Assembly: GCF_032854445.1 (NCBI RefSeq)
Contig: NC_088303.1
Location: forward strand, 18,235,501-18,299,500
Source: Liolophura sinensis
Taxonomy: Eukaryota; Mollusca; Polyplacophora; Chitonida; Chitonidae
DNA: 64,000 nt
Direction: 5' to 3'
The position numbers were made by a program, and so were the translations under genes. This document shows positions 1 to 11,745 of this stretch, in pieces (position 1 is the first letter of the stretch; the number at the start of each line of letters is the position of its first letter). A model generated the notes under the pieces. That model saw only the letters and a program-made list of their open reading frames with translations. It did not search any database and was not told where the DNA came from.

Positions 1-1263
1 GGCTGCATTGGGTTAATGGGGACATCACATACTTGGTCATCAAGTGCATACTATATAAAGCTTTGGCACAGAAAAGGTTGAGTTGGCTGGAGAGAGAGAG
101 ACAGATAGAGAGAGAGAGAGAGGAAAAAAAGCATAGCACCCGCTATTAATAGTTTTCTGAGTGAACGTATAGAATGAACGTATATTACAACTCGTTGAAC
201 CGCATCTGCAGATCAGTCGCACCAAGCCTAGTTGACACCGTACAGGTACACGAATGGGCTGTCGGGGTATCTATATAGGTGGAAAAGAAATTCTCTTCAC
301 GCCCACACGGATCTAACATGCAGACGCGACTCTAAGTAAATAGAAGGGGTCAGTAAAAGATTAGCCTGTCCCTGATGAAACATTGCATAACGTCGTAAAC
401 ACGTTGGCGTGGCGGAAAACCAGCAGAAGGATGTATCTAGTCCCTATAGATCTACATATCTAGACCGGTTTGTTGCACGGTTAACTATAAAAATACACTT
501 TGACGACCGAAGCGTGTCAACCTGTGACTTTCCCCCCAAAAAAGTGTATAAAAGACGTCACACAAAGCCCATGTTAATAATGAACCGATGCTACCAGTCA
601 GAATGTGTTTACCTTGTCTCGTGCGACACGAGCTGTCATTCGGAAAAGATGTTTAATGTGCATGGCTCTGAGACAGGTTTAATACAAGTACATGGAGTAT
701 TATGCTGGCTGTTGGGAAGTGCACATGCTATATTACAGCCTTGGTATAGCACAGGTATTGAAAATTTCTTCTTATGAAAAGATCACTTCGGGTTCGAACC
801 AGCGACCCCTCCATGACACCTTATCAACAATATTATGCAAATTCTACGACCATAGGAGGTATATATATATATGTGCAATATTTGCTTTGTGATCAAAAAC
901 GACATAAGCAGTCCAGCATAGGGGCCTATATAAATGAATTTGTTCTGAAAAGCATCTAATATTTTGTATTGTTCCATTGGTTCCATGCGTTAAAATGAAT
1001 TCTGTGCTTTCCATTGGTGGTTAGTTTCCGTGAAATAACTGATAAAATTCTGTGATATTTTGATGGATTTTTGTGTACAGGTTCACTTTGTAAACCATAC
1101 ATCAAGTTCTGAAAGCAATAAAGCTTGCATATCTAATGATTTCACTGATCCGATTTGAACAAAAGTTCTAAAACTTTGGTCCATATATACATATATGTAT
1201 GAAAGTTTTGTATACATACTTAACGTGGGATGTCCATTCCTTTTCACTTTATTTATTTATTTA

Positions 1264-1294
<31 letters not shown>

Positions 1295-1767
1295 GCTTGT
1301 TTAATGACGTTTATACTCAAGAATGATTCACTTATCAGACTTATTCACTTATGAGAGTGATCAGTCCGGTTTATCGTTGGAAAAAAAAGAGCTTCAGGGA
1401 AAAACCATCGCCGTTTGTCAGGTGTGTTGATAAACTTCCTGGTTCAAATTGCCAGCCGCATGTACTCGTGAGGATCAGTGTAGATGTAGTATACACACGA
1501 ATCCAATGGCACTATACGTGCACGCATGGCATGGTATATTATTCATGCCATGCATGATCATGGATGGTGTATTGATCATGCGATGTATCGATTGCAGTAG
1601 TACACATGCACTATGTAGTCTTCAACCTACATCGTGTTCAGAATAAATTAATTTCCAAGAATGTGCACAGTGACAAAAAAATTATAAAACAGATATATGT
1701 TAAATGTTTAATTTAAGAGACTGTATATATCGCAAAATATCGATTAAGGCATATCCAATCGAATTTA
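1..1767. other. Non-coding stretch with simple repeats
   Basis: No gene is recognised here. It holds a GA-rich microsatellite at 90-122, a (TTTA)n tract running into (CTTA)n at 1248-1296, two adjacent hairpins at 1524-1581, and an isolated polymerase III B-box-like motif on the minus strand near 790-802 (GGTTCGAACC) that may be a SINE remnant. The short open frames have no recognisable domain and no convincing splice context. Confidence 0.6.
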
Positions 1768-2125
1768 CCGGCCCGATAGCACAGTTGGTAGAGCGTCGCT
1801 TCGGAAGCGGTAGATCCAGGATCAATCCTGGGTTCGAGTCACACCTATAAGGCCTGAGGTTGTAAGTTGTAACTTCCTCGCTTGGCTGTCAGCATGAAGG
1901 GGTTAGTGCAACGACTGTTGGACCGTATTAGTATAATGGCTTGGTCGGGGCGCATGACTTGCCTTCGGTAAGGCGTATCAGTGAAGCAGCAATAGATAAA
2001 AGAAGGGTGGAAATTCGTCCTGCAACAGGGAGGCACATTACATGCATTCTAAAAATTTCTTCGTCGTTATATGACTCAAAAATTATGAAGTGCGACGTTA
2101 AACCCCTAGCACTCACTAACTCACT
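1768..2125 (+). mobile_element. tRNA-derived SINE, full length (family B, CACT tail)
   Basis: The 5' part is tRNA-like. An A box-like TAGCACAGTTGG near 1778 and a B box-like GGGTTCGAGTC near 1830 would form the internal Pol III promoter. A unique body follows and the tail is a short run based on CACT. The repeated CCAATCGAAT at 1755-1764 and 2126-2135 is a likely target-site duplication, so the copy looks complete. Two diverged relatives lie at 55355-55707 and 62761-63078. It resembles other animal SINEs with tRNA heads; the exact family name is not known to me. Confidence 0.85.
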
Positions 2126-2135
2126 CCAATCGAAT

Positions 2136-3055
2136 CTTCCTATTACTTTAGAATAGCCCAAATGATTACCTTATAATATCATCTTGCCCTTCTTGCCGAT
2201 CAAAAATAGATCAATAAGTTTGTAAATTTATAGATTTTTCATCCACTGGAATCATATTAACACTTAAAACAGCGCAGGCATGCGTGAACCTAAAATATTC
2301 TGAAAGGCAATAATTTTATACTCAGGAAAATAGAGAAAATCTGACTCGAATAGCTATTGATCTTTGCCAAAAGTATCCGGTTTATAGTTTCCTTAAATCA
2401 ACAGCTTATCAGTTTGTATTAATATGCAAGTATATATAAAGGCTCGCTGAAGTTTAAAGTAAAACAGATACGACTGTGTCCTGGCTATGGAATCTAGCCG
2501 CCAATAATTGTAATAAATAGGATCGTCTAGTGTACCTTGCATGGAACAACGAACACTGGATGGTGGGATCGGCTTCTGTGGTCCTGTGTAAAGGTTAAGA
2601 AGGCTTGTCAGCTACTTGCTGAGGGGCGAGGGTTTTGTTCAATCCGCCTTTGAATTCATAATCTCACAGAAAACTAAAAAGCCAAAAGCGTTTGGCTACA
2701 TAACGATACTAATATAACTGGACTGTGTTCTGTAAACTTTAAAGTGATTGCGGGAATATCTTCTTGAAATTTGAATAAAGTTACTCTAAGTCTTCAACCT
2801 TTTCACTACTAAAGCACTTTTTTTCAGTGAAATTTATGCATACAGTTATTATGGTAATGATACTAACAATGATTTGTTTGTGTTATGCAAGATTAAATCT
2901 GAGTTAAACTGTGAAATTATTTCTCTACACCCCACACTTCTCTCAGAATGTTTCAAATATTGGTTGCAGAGGCAGTTGACAAGATTGAGTAAGGGTAAGT
3001 GGAAATTCCTCTTGCAATCCAGTGTATGAATCTATAACGGACGATGTGTTTTGCA
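2136..3055. other. Nothing recognised
   Basis: AT-rich sequence between two SINE copies. No RNA gene, repeat or convincing exon was seen on either strand. Confidence 0.5.
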
Positions 3056-3312
3056 AAAACCACAAGCATGCAGGTAAATACATCTTACGTGTAGGCCTGT
3101 GTGTGCCACTTTTCAGTGGTGCCACCGCTAAACTATCATACCGAAGACACCCCCACCCAGTCACATTATACTGATACCGGACCAACCAGCTCTGTTTCCT
3201 TGCTCTGACCTCTCAATGCTGAACGCCAAGGGAGGTACAGCAGCAAGTACACAATTCTGGTATGTAACCCAACAAGGGTTTGATCCCCAGGTCTCCCGAC
3301 GTGTAGTATTTG
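3056..3312 (-). mobile_element. SINE-like repeat, family C, minus strand
   Basis: Read on the minus strand, it begins with a B box-like GGATCAAACCC and continues into a body containing ATAATGTGACTGGGTGGGG. The same order is seen at 40384-40712, with partial copies at 46853-47033 and 59930-60118. The tRNA-like head and dispersed copies support a SINE. The copy is diverged and its ends are approximate. Confidence 0.65.
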
Positions 3313-4078
3313 CATCTATGCAATATATGCCTATATATGCCCAAATACATAACACTGCATTAACTGTATATAAGCTCGAGTACAATCGACAAGCTGATAC
3401 ACACAATGGATTAAACGTAAATCCCCAAAGCGCTTATATATGCAATACCGCATCACTTATGCCATTGCATAATGCAAATGATATTCCATTCAGCTAGATG
3501 TTAAGATGGGTGTATGTAAGAACCTTATATACGTTGTATAAAGAGTCTGTAATAAAATGGCATATAAATTTGTACTGCTTTATATTATACGTCTGGGAAT
3601 TAAGAGCGGTGTTCCTCCCAGATTATCAAGGCCCCTACTCGCTATGTAATAATCAGTTTACATAATTAATGTCTAAATCGAATGTTGTCACACGTAATAT
3701 TATATATTAAATATGGTTGCATGGAACCTTCATGCAACCTCTTGTTAATTGAGAAACTCGAGTTCCTTTTTTCTATATGTATTACGCGTAAAAAATCCAC
3801 TTCAACGCTGAAAATCGCCCAGATGGAAACATATAAAAATTTCTAACATACAAACAGGCCTTTTAATATGCTATATGTATATGATATTGTGCCATTTTCC
3901 TAATCTTATAGCCGAACGGATAATATGTCCCTCATGTGTGATGTATATTTCAATCTACTGGGTCTACATACTTTACACAAATGCCCGGCATATATGTAAA
4001 CTTCATTGTTACCATACACCAATGTGCGAGGAAGCGCAAATATAGGCTATTTGTATAACTGTACAAATTAATGCTGGG
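3313..4078. other. Nothing recognised
   Basis: AT-rich sequence without a recognisable gene or repeat. Confidence 0.5.
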
Positions 4079-4262
4079 TGTTTTTTTTTTTTTTTTTTTG
4101 ATTGGTGTTTTACGCCGTACTCAAGAATATTTCACTTAAACGACGGCGACCAGCATTATGGTGGGTGGAAACCGGGCAGAGCCCGGGGGAAAGCCACGAC
4201 CATCCGCAGGTTGCTGGCAGACCTTCCCACGTACGGCCGGAGAGGAAGGCAGCATGAGCTTG
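4079..4262 (-). mobile_element. MetaSINE-like SINE (family A), 5'-truncated, minus strand
   Basis: The plus strand shows the reverse complement of the family tail: a T run (4081-4099), then GATTGGTGTTTTACGCCGTA, then the core with GGGCAGAGCCCGG and the block ending CAGCATGAGCT. The tRNA-like head is missing, so the copy is 5'-truncated. Family A is the most frequent dispersed repeat in this window (at least 15 copies in both orientations). Confidence 0.85.
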
Positions 4263-5170
4263 CTGGGTGTTGCCCATTCGCTTGTCTGTATGTTTTTGAC
4301 CATAAGCGGTGCATATACAGGGACAGTGCACGTTAGGACGTTTTGACAGTCTTATCACTCGCTGAAGACCCCTTTCGTCTAAGCCTTCCAGTAAAATGGC
4401 GTGCGAAGTTGCATTTATGTAACAAATGGATTAGTTCCCCTATAACTTGCCAATGGTCGATGGTTTCCTCCATCCACAAAAGTGATCGGTATCGTATATA
4501 TTTGTGAAAATTCCAACATATAATGCGAACAACCAATCAATCAATCAATCATTCATTCAGTCAATCAATATATGAGTCTGTCGTATACCAGGCATTGTTC
4601 CTTGCAGCAGCGGATAGGCTTCTGATTAGTGAAGCCGCGGGTTCGAATCCGGGTCTCGCTGATTTGGCAGTGGCTTTGACTCAACAGTTATATCTTGCGG
4701 AAAAGCTGAGGATGGTTTATCCAGGACACTCTGCATGGTTTCCGCCTCAAATAAACCTACCCGCTATCACACCATATACAAATGAAAAACCTTCGGCATG
4801 ATGTTAAAATTAATGCAATTAAAATATAAATATATGCAAGTATGTAAATGGATGAGCTCCCTCTTGTTTTATTGCAACGATGTCCTTTGTGTGACGAGCA
4901 GAGAGAAGTGGTGTAACACCGCCACAATTTCTATATATCTGACAAGACATTCTGATTGTACACATATATGAGTCGTTAATATCTGTGGTCACGTATTGTC
5001 TTGCAACTAGTGCATGTGTATATAACCAGTATTTACCTTAATAACATATTTTGGCAAGCTTTTCATGTGTAACCACTACAGATCTGTAAATGAGTGATAT
5101 GCCACAAAATTAAAGATTTAATAATGCTAATGGTTTATGTGTATCTTGCATGAGCTTACCCAAAATTACA

Positions 5171-5172
<2 letters not shown>
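4263..5172. other. Gene-free stretch with one B-box remnant
   Basis: A perfect B-box core GGTTCGAATCC lies at 4639-4649, but the bases around it form only a poor T-stem and no tRNA cloverleaf can be drawn. It is probably a relic SINE head. Nothing else was recognised. Confidence 0.45.

Positions 5173-5240
<68 letters not shown>
5173..5240. repeat. (AT)n microsatellite
   Basis: An uninterrupted AT dinucleotide run of about 68 bp. It creates a spurious frame of alternating Ile/Tyr residues on the minus strand. Confidence 0.97.
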
Positions 5241-5248
<8 letters not shown>

Positions 5249-5507
5249 TGAAAATATCAGAGATTGTACCCTAATGTTTGAGCAATAATATATACAACGT
5301 GACGCGAGAGTTGTAGAAAAAGCAAGAAGACTAATATAGGATAATGAAGGTATGCAATGCGCTAACACGAAGGCTATAGGTGTACACCAGTATACCTGGC
5401 GAGCATACTTTGACACGTCTTACCTGTATGGGTGGAAATAGTTGTACATGTATTCTTGTCATGCCATGCAGGATGTGAAGCCTGATTACAAGTAGGCCTA
5501 TACTCAC

Positions 5508-5672
5508 CTGGCCAGGTACGGGGTACAGGTAATAGCGCAGGTAACCCGCAACGGTCTGCACACCTCTCATCAGCACCTCGTCCATCTTGGACAGGTAGCA
5601 TATCAGACAGTAGCAAACTGTAAGTGTCAACAGGTATCCAATAAATGCGGCGAATGTAAACACGATTATCAT
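5508..5672 (-). CDS. Possible first coding exon with a membrane anchor
   Basis: The frame starts with ATG at 5672-5670 and encodes 55 residues. Residues 3-27 are strongly hydrophobic (MIIVFTFAAFIGYLLTLTVC at the start), as in a signal anchor. A short amphipathic part ends YPVPGQ. On the minus strand the coding part ends at a good splice-donor match, CAG followed by GTGAGTA (5507-5501), exactly between codons (phase 0). After that the frame becomes unremarkable, consistent with intron. I do not recognise the family and could not find the next exon nearby. A chance hydrophobic frame remains possible. Confidence 0.35.
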
Positions 5673-7743
5673 AATCCCACGGTCTAACGGTGTTCAGCGT
5701 CAGGCAGACTTTACTACATCGTATCTATGTTTAAAAATAACGGAGACTTCTAACGGAGTTCTAAGGCAAATGAAAAGATCACATTAGTTTCACTGCATGA
5801 GTGGCACTTAGTATCTACAGGCATGTTACCTATGCAAGCATATTACATCGGCACTGCAATGTGAACGCTGTAGGCAATTTCCCCCATCCAAGGGCACTCC
5901 GCTAGCTGCTGTGTTAGCGACGTTAGACAAATACAGCAAAACCTGTAACACTTGTGGACGACGCGCGCTTTCTTATACTCTGCTGTCAAAGTTCACAAGC
6001 ACCCCTTCAAAAAAGCCTAACTGTTTCAGGATTCCAACTTCACGCTCCTCCTCCATGCAAACCTGTGGATCACTCACCCTGACAGGGGTTGCATTTGACA
6101 GGTAGATTTGTGGGATGGGTAGATCCACAGAAGAAGAAACACACACGTGCATGTAAAACTACACACACGGACACTCAAAGCCGCCTTAATTATTGTGACA
6201 AGGCCAGTTGTGTTCGTACACTGTCACTTGTTGAGAATTGGCCAGCGCCGCTTACGGTTTGTCTACGAAAAGCTCTCTCACCTGGCGCCTACAGGTAACT
6301 GCTTCACTGTTTGTTTTGGTTAAGCTGGACCTATTTCCGATTAAAACACATGTGCTGGGGAAATCGCTGAATATCTAGACGTGTCCTCAAATACCAGTGT
6401 TGAGCTGTAAGTATGTGTGTAAGCTTGATAAGCAGGTATATAAAGGCAAGACTTACGGCTGACTGGTTCTAACCTGTCGTCAGCATGACGTGCTCCACGC
6501 GCTCACCTCACCTGGGGTATAACCTTAACCCACTAACCAACCTGTCGGAGCAAACGTTTGTCCTCAGCAGGGTATTTTTACTTGTCCATGAAGAGATCAT
6601 AGGGCCATATCATCACATGGTCAACAGTAACTGTAAGGTGAAAAATGTCCTGCTTGTGTTTGCACACCTGACCCTGCAGTTAGTGGCAGGACTAAACGGT
6701 TTGTGAGAAACACACCTTAAAGTAAATATTTTATTGCGATCAATAAACTTTCATTCAAGATTAATATAGATTTCTAAAACAAGCTTAAAACTGTTACATA
6801 AGCTTATGATATTTACATGTTTGAGGCCTCCTGATAATATAAGAACTATAAGAAAATGAGGGAAAGATGAAGTATAATCTGTAGATAGATTCAGACGAAA
6901 CAAAAGGATACCGTTTGTAAAGCAGCGGTTCTGTGGACGTCTCGTGTATATCACCGTCTCGGTAATAAGCAACGTGACATACCTGCACTATACACGTAAT
7001 ATTGTAAGTTAAGTTTGCATAACTGACCTGGAAACAAACGTTTATAAAGAGTCCATACACTGTTTAGTTCAGGAGACACGCATAAGTTGGATAAATTGCA
7101 CATCGAAATGTTAGTAGAAGTAAAACTGTTAGGCTTAGTTTTAAATGTCTCCCTTTGTTCTTCCCAATGGTTTCATAATTCGTCTGATTTGATTAGTTAG
7201 AAAATCCGTTTCGGACATCCGGTCTTGATATACCGGATGGTAGGCTTGTAGGACTTCTGTCTTGTATATATGGCCCATGACTGACTAGTAGTGGTAAATA
7301 CACCAGTAAATAGTGACGAGTAGTAAAGATATCATGCAGCGGCATTGTTGATTTGTCAAATGACAGTTGATTAGGTGCTGTTGTTTGTCCGAGGCTCGGA
7401 TTTCCCTCTATACACAACACGCACCTCACCTCCGTCATATATCAAGTGAAATGTTTCTTAATATGGCGTAAAACAAGAAATAAATACATAATTTAAAATA
7501 GGTGGCATCAGAAAAATTATATTTGTACACGTTTTCAATAGGACATGTATATAAAGTAACAGTATTGTGCATGAGAAAAAAAATCCCTAATACACTTCCA
7601 CGTTCGCCTATGTATTTAGCATTTATTAAAACACTATACAGAACACTGACGGAAGTTCTTTCCATGTATATTTTGACAAGTCTCTCGCTTTAGGAATAAC
7701 TATTTTGACACCAGCCTCAAATTTGTCAGATTTCAGCCGATAT
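5673..7743. other. Gene-free stretch, possibly upstream of the exon candidate
   Basis: No gene is recognised. A TATA-like TATATAAAGG lies at about 6438 on the plus strand, with an ATG frame of 73 codons at 6485-6706. That frame has no recognisable domain and no splice support, so I do not call it. The rest is AT-rich unique sequence. Confidence 0.45.
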
Positions 7744-7856
7744 TAATTTATTTATTTATTTGATTGGTGTTTTACGTCGTACACATGCAGGAATATTTCA
7801 CTTTTACGTCGACAACCAGCATTGTTGTGGACACAGCCTGGGGAAAATTACGACCA
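7744..7856 (-). mobile_element. MetaSINE-like fragment, minus strand
   Basis: A TTTA-rich tail complement is followed by GATTGGTGTTTTACGTCGTA and a degraded core (ACAACCAGCATTGTTGTGG). It breaks off inside the core. Tail-end part of family A only. Confidence 0.75.
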
Positions 7857-9047
7857 AGACGATATTATATGACACGCTGGTATAATAAATGCCGATATAA
7901 TTTGTCGTGAAGACTGTTCAAATTCTTGTTTTCCCGAATAAATTTTGTATGTATGACCATCCATGTAACCTTTAAAAGTCAGTTTGTGTGTGTCTACCGG
8001 TCCACCCGTCTGTGTACACACATACAGCCGTGTTCAAACACTCAGCAAGACAGGTACATCTACTTCGTTTCACGTGACAATCCCCAATACCCACCCCTCA
8101 TTGGTCAACTCATTTCCAACACCATCCCTACATGCAGTTAAACATACCCAGGCCAAGGAAACAATTGATCACATATGCATGTCAGTCGCAGCACGTAAGT
8201 CATACCATGTATGCTCGCAAGCGCGAGCTTCAATTTCTTTTGACAAGATATTTCACGGTACAAGTCACATATAAAGAAAGATATTTATAGCCAGATATCA
8301 CAATCCCGCCGGAATTGCAAGGCGTTTAATTTGCAGTAACAAATTAATGATATCGTGTTTTTTTATTCATTTTTTTCTTACACAAACCGGAAATCTTTCC
8401 CGTGAACAGGAAGACATGCCTGATTCATGCTGCTCGCGTACATTTGTCATTTATTCATGATGCAGTATAGACGAATTTCTATGTCCATGTTATAATGGAC
8501 GGTCAGACGCGACGCATTGTGTAGATGTTTATCGCACATATAAATGTAGGATGCGAAAGTAAGGACATTGGTTTTTTATTATTATTATTATTATTCAGCG
8601 TACATCATCGAGAATATCAATCACTGCCTATGGCCTATATCCGATGCATCTTTGGATGCATAGAGTTTTTCCCAAAATACCAAATTGAGAAATGATAAAT
8701 GTAAATGACACAGAACACAATGAACACAGAACGTTCATTCTCTATAAACATAAGCAATGTTATGATGTAATATACAAGCTGTTGCACTCTTTCTTATCAC
8801 GCCCATGCGGACAAATCCGTTCCGTATTACATCTGCTGTTTTGTGCTTGTATGGTGGTTGTGGTAGTGTATTGCTAATTTCTCTGTGTACAAATGGTGAG
8901 GTATATATTGTCAAATTGACATACGAATTTTGTCGTCACCACAGGCTTTCTGTGTGATTGCGACTTACATGTAAGCCGGTTTGACTAAAAAAAAAAAGGA
9001 AAAAAAAAAAACCCTGAACAACATAGTGAAATATCTCTTGACGACTT
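7857..9047. other. Gene-free stretch left of the tRNA array
   Basis: It contains an (ATT)n microsatellite at 8577-8595 and an A-rich tract at 8988-9011. No gene was recognised. Confidence 0.5.
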
Positions 9048-9116
9048 GACGACGTGGCCGAGTGGTTAAGGCGATTCACCTCTTTGCCCGCGTGGGATCG
9101 AATCCCATCCTCGTCG
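9048..9116 (+). pseudogene. tRNA-Ser pseudogene, anticodon arm lost
   Basis: The D arm (GCCGAGTGGTTAAGGC) and the T arm plus 3' acceptor (CCCATCCTCGTC) of the downstream tRNA-Ser(GCT) genes are present. About 13 bases covering the anticodon arm and start of the variable arm are missing, leaving 69 nt. Acceptor base 6 is also changed (GACGACG). It cannot give a serine tRNA. It marks the decayed left edge of the array. Confidence 0.9.
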
Positions 9117-9861
9117 ATAGTTTTATTAAAAGTTCCAACCTAAGAGGGCTTTGTCGCTACATACAGTCGTTTTTATTTATATGTACCAGTCCAGTTGATA
9201 CCGATATTTTTTGAAAATGCACGAAACTCATTCAGAACGATTTGAAGCACAGTGTTCTTGCAGTATACCGTAATGTTTACAATATATTTATTATTACGTG
9301 GATAAAAAACATCTTTCTCTTTTTGTTTTATGCTGGATATTTTCCTATGGAAAAGCATACTGTTTCTTGGTTTAAACATGTTCTCATAAAGATTGGTCCG
9401 AAATATTGCCGACGTGGTATTAAGCCATACACAATCATCAATCTGTTCATTCCTTCTTTTTTGGGTGCCTCCGTGGCTCATTTGGTTAGCGCGTTAGCGC
9501 AGCCTGATGACCCAGCAGTCTGTCACCAATGTGGTCGCTGTGAGTTCAAGTCCAGCTCATGTTGGCTTCCTCTCCGGCTATACGTGGGAAGGTCTGTTAA
9601 CAACCTGCGGATGGTCGTGGGTTTCCCCCGGGGTCTGCCTGGTTTCCACCCACCATTATGCTGGCCGGCGTCGTATAAGTGAAATATTCTTGAATACAGC
9701 GTAAAACATCAAACAAATAAATAAATTCCTTCATTTTTGAAGTGCATACCGGTCTATAGGCATAATTTTTTTCACAGAAAACGGCAGACATAGAAAGCGA
9801 AGGTGTTTTCTACTGCGAGGATTCTGTGATACTTTTCTTGTATGTAAAGCGTACGACAGAC
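9117..9861 (+). repeat. Decayed tRNA-array spacer, split by a SINE
   Basis: The order of motifs follows the intact spacers downstream. For example, CATACTGTTTCTTGGTTTAA corresponds to the part reading ATACTGTTTCCTGGTTCAGA in good copies. The right part (from 9739) continues the same spacer after the SINE at 9463-9724. Divergence is much higher than between units 2-8, so this is an old edge unit. Confidence 0.75.
9463..9724 (+). mobile_element. MetaSINE-like SINE (family A), full length, inside a tRNA-array spacer
   Basis: It starts GGGTGCCTCCGTGGCTCATT, a tRNA-like head with A box (TGGCTCATTTGG) and B box region (GTGAGTTCAAGTCC). The family core (GGATGGTCGTGGGTTTCCCC) and the tail GCGTAAAACATCAAACAAAT follow. 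The flanks ATTCCTTCTTTTTT (9449-9462) and ATTCCTTCATTTTT (9725-9738) are a 14-bp target-site duplication with one mismatch. The spacer resumes right after, so this is a clean insertion into a pre-existing unit. It is the best reference copy of family A in the window. Confidence 0.92.
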
Positions 9862-9943
9862 GACGAGGTGGCCGAGTGGTTAAGGCGATGGACTGCTAAT
9901 CCATTGGGCTCTGCCCGCGTGGGTTCGAATCCCATCCTCGTCG
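9862..9943 (+). tRNA. tRNA-Ser(GCT), copy 1
   Basis: 82 nt. A 7-bp acceptor (GACGAGG/CCTCGTC), a D arm, a 5-bp anticodon stem (ATGGA/TCCAT) around loop CTGCTAA with anticodon GCT, a long class II variable arm (GGGC-TCT-GCCC) and a T arm around TTCGAAT. The discriminator is G, which eukaryotic seryl-tRNA synthetase requires. The A box (TGGCCGAGTGG) and B box (GGTTCGAATCC) are intact, and a T5 terminator follows at once. It decodes AGC/AGU. It is the first intact copy of the array; the unit upstream is decayed. Confidence 0.97.
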
Positions 9944-10871
9944 AATTTTTAAATTTTCCATCATAAGTGTGGTTATTTTTGCGATTATCAACTACATACA
10001 ATCATCTTTACTTACTTCTCTCCGCTAGATTCAGATATTCTTTGAAAACACGCATTTAGAACCAAGGCATCGGTTAGCAACTTTAATGCTTTAAAGTAAA
10101 ACATACATTCAATATGAGTTCTGCAACCTTCTCCAAGTACCGGGTTTCTGATTCTATAAATGTTTTAAGCATGACATGGGTGAAAATCGGGCAATTTGCT
10201 AATCAATCTGAACCATTACATTCATTCAGAATGTCGTTATGCAACAATAAACTAAAATCGATTCTTTCACGATCAGCTGGCAGTCATGAAAACCAAATTT
10301 GGAATCTATATGAAATAGCTTTTTCAGATGATGTACTTTTTTTGAAGTTCCTTCAATATGAGATGTTATCATTTTCACATCAAAAATATACTGTTTCCTG
10401 GTTCAGACACGTTCTTACCAAGATGTTGCTGAAATATTTTCTACGAGGCGTTAATAATAATGCATGCATTCATTTTGATGTGCAAACCGCTCTATATATG
10501 AGCTTAATTGTCAGTCCTTGAAAAGTGCTTTCCACCGCAGAGGTTCTCTGATATATTATTATATTGATATCTTTCATCCCGTTTCGCGATATGAATGGTT
10601 TGCTAAAAAAATTACGTTTTTGGATTTTATTACAAACATGCGCGTTTTGACAAGACACAAGATCCTGTCTTGATGTACACGTTTAAGCCTGGACGATATA
10701 ATTGTCATATTGTTACATATAACCAGCCCATGCCTATGCATTTGGGATACCCGCTGGACTTCACAAAAGAATCGATTTTTCCTTTCTTGTTACATAATGA
10801 CATAGATACGTTAATGCTTTGCGACACGAGGCTGATGTGCATGTATTTAATTAAATGATTATACATAATAT

Positions 10872-10953
10872 GACGAGGTGGCCGAGTGGTTAAGGCGATG
10901 GACTGCTAATCCATTGGGCTCTGCCCGCGTGGGTTCGAATCCCATCCTCGTCG
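10872..10953 (+). tRNA. tRNA-Ser(GCT), copy 2
   Basis: Same 82 nt as copy 1 by eye. It starts 1,010 bp after copy 1 and is preceded by the long-type upstream block (ends TTATACATAATAT). A T4 terminator lies within 10 bases of the 3' end (GAATATTTTATT). Confidence 0.97.
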
Positions 10954-11663
10954 AATATTTTATTCAACTTTTCCATCATAAGTGTGGTTTCTTTTGCGAT
11001 TATCAACTACATACAATCATCTTTATTTACTTCTCTCCGCTAGATTCAAAAATTCTTTGAAAACACGCATTTAGAACCAAGGCATCGGTTAGCAACTGTA
11101 ATGCTTTAAAGTAAAACATACATTCAATATGAGTTCTGCAACCTTCTCCAAGTACCGGGTTTCTGATTCTATAAATGTTTTAAGCGTGACATGGGTGAAA
11201 ATCGGGCAAATTTGGCAATTAATCTGAACCATTACATTCATTCAGAATGTCGTTATGGAACAATAAACTAAAATCGATTCTTTCACGATCAGCTGGCAGT
11301 CATGAAAACCAAATTTGGAATCTATATGAAATAGCTTTTTCAGATGATGTACTTTTTTTGAAGTTCCTTCAATATGAGATGTTATCATTTTCACATCAAA
11401 AATATACTGTTTCCTGGTTCAGACACGTTCTTACCAAGATGTTGCTGAAATATTTTCTACGAGGCGTTAATAATAATCCATGCATTCATTTTTGATGTGC
11501 AAACTGCTCTATATATGAGCTTAATTGTCAGTCCTTGAAAAGTGCTTTCCACCGCAGAGGTTCTCTGATATATTATTATATTGATATCTTTCATCCCGTT
11601 GCGCGATATGAATGGTTTGCTAATAAATGCGTTGTTGCATTTTACAAAGATTAAAGATGACAT

Positions 11664-11745
11664 GACGAGGTGGCCGAGTGGTTAAGGCGATGGACTGCTA
11701 ATCCATTGGGCTCTGCCCGCGTGGGTTCGAATCCCATCCTCGTCG
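11664..11745 (+). tRNA. tRNA-Ser(GCT), copy 3
   Basis: Identical gene, 792 bp after copy 2. The upstream block is the short type, ending AAAGATTAAAGATGACAT. A T4 terminator follows. Confidence 0.97.

Noticed and set aside
1778-1840. Functional tRNA gene at the head of the SINE
   Set aside because: No proper acceptor stem. The sequence continues into a body and CACT tail shared with two other copies.
4617-4665. tRNA gene around the perfect B box
   Set aside because: T-stem pairs poorly, and no anticodon or acceptor stem can be drawn.
6438-6706. TATA box with a 73-codon gene
   Set aside because: TATA-like words are common in AT-rich DNA. The frame has no domain or splice support.
8620-8660. 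5S rRNA-like sequence
   Set aside because: Only a short resemblance (CTGCCTATGGCC); the internal control region is absent.
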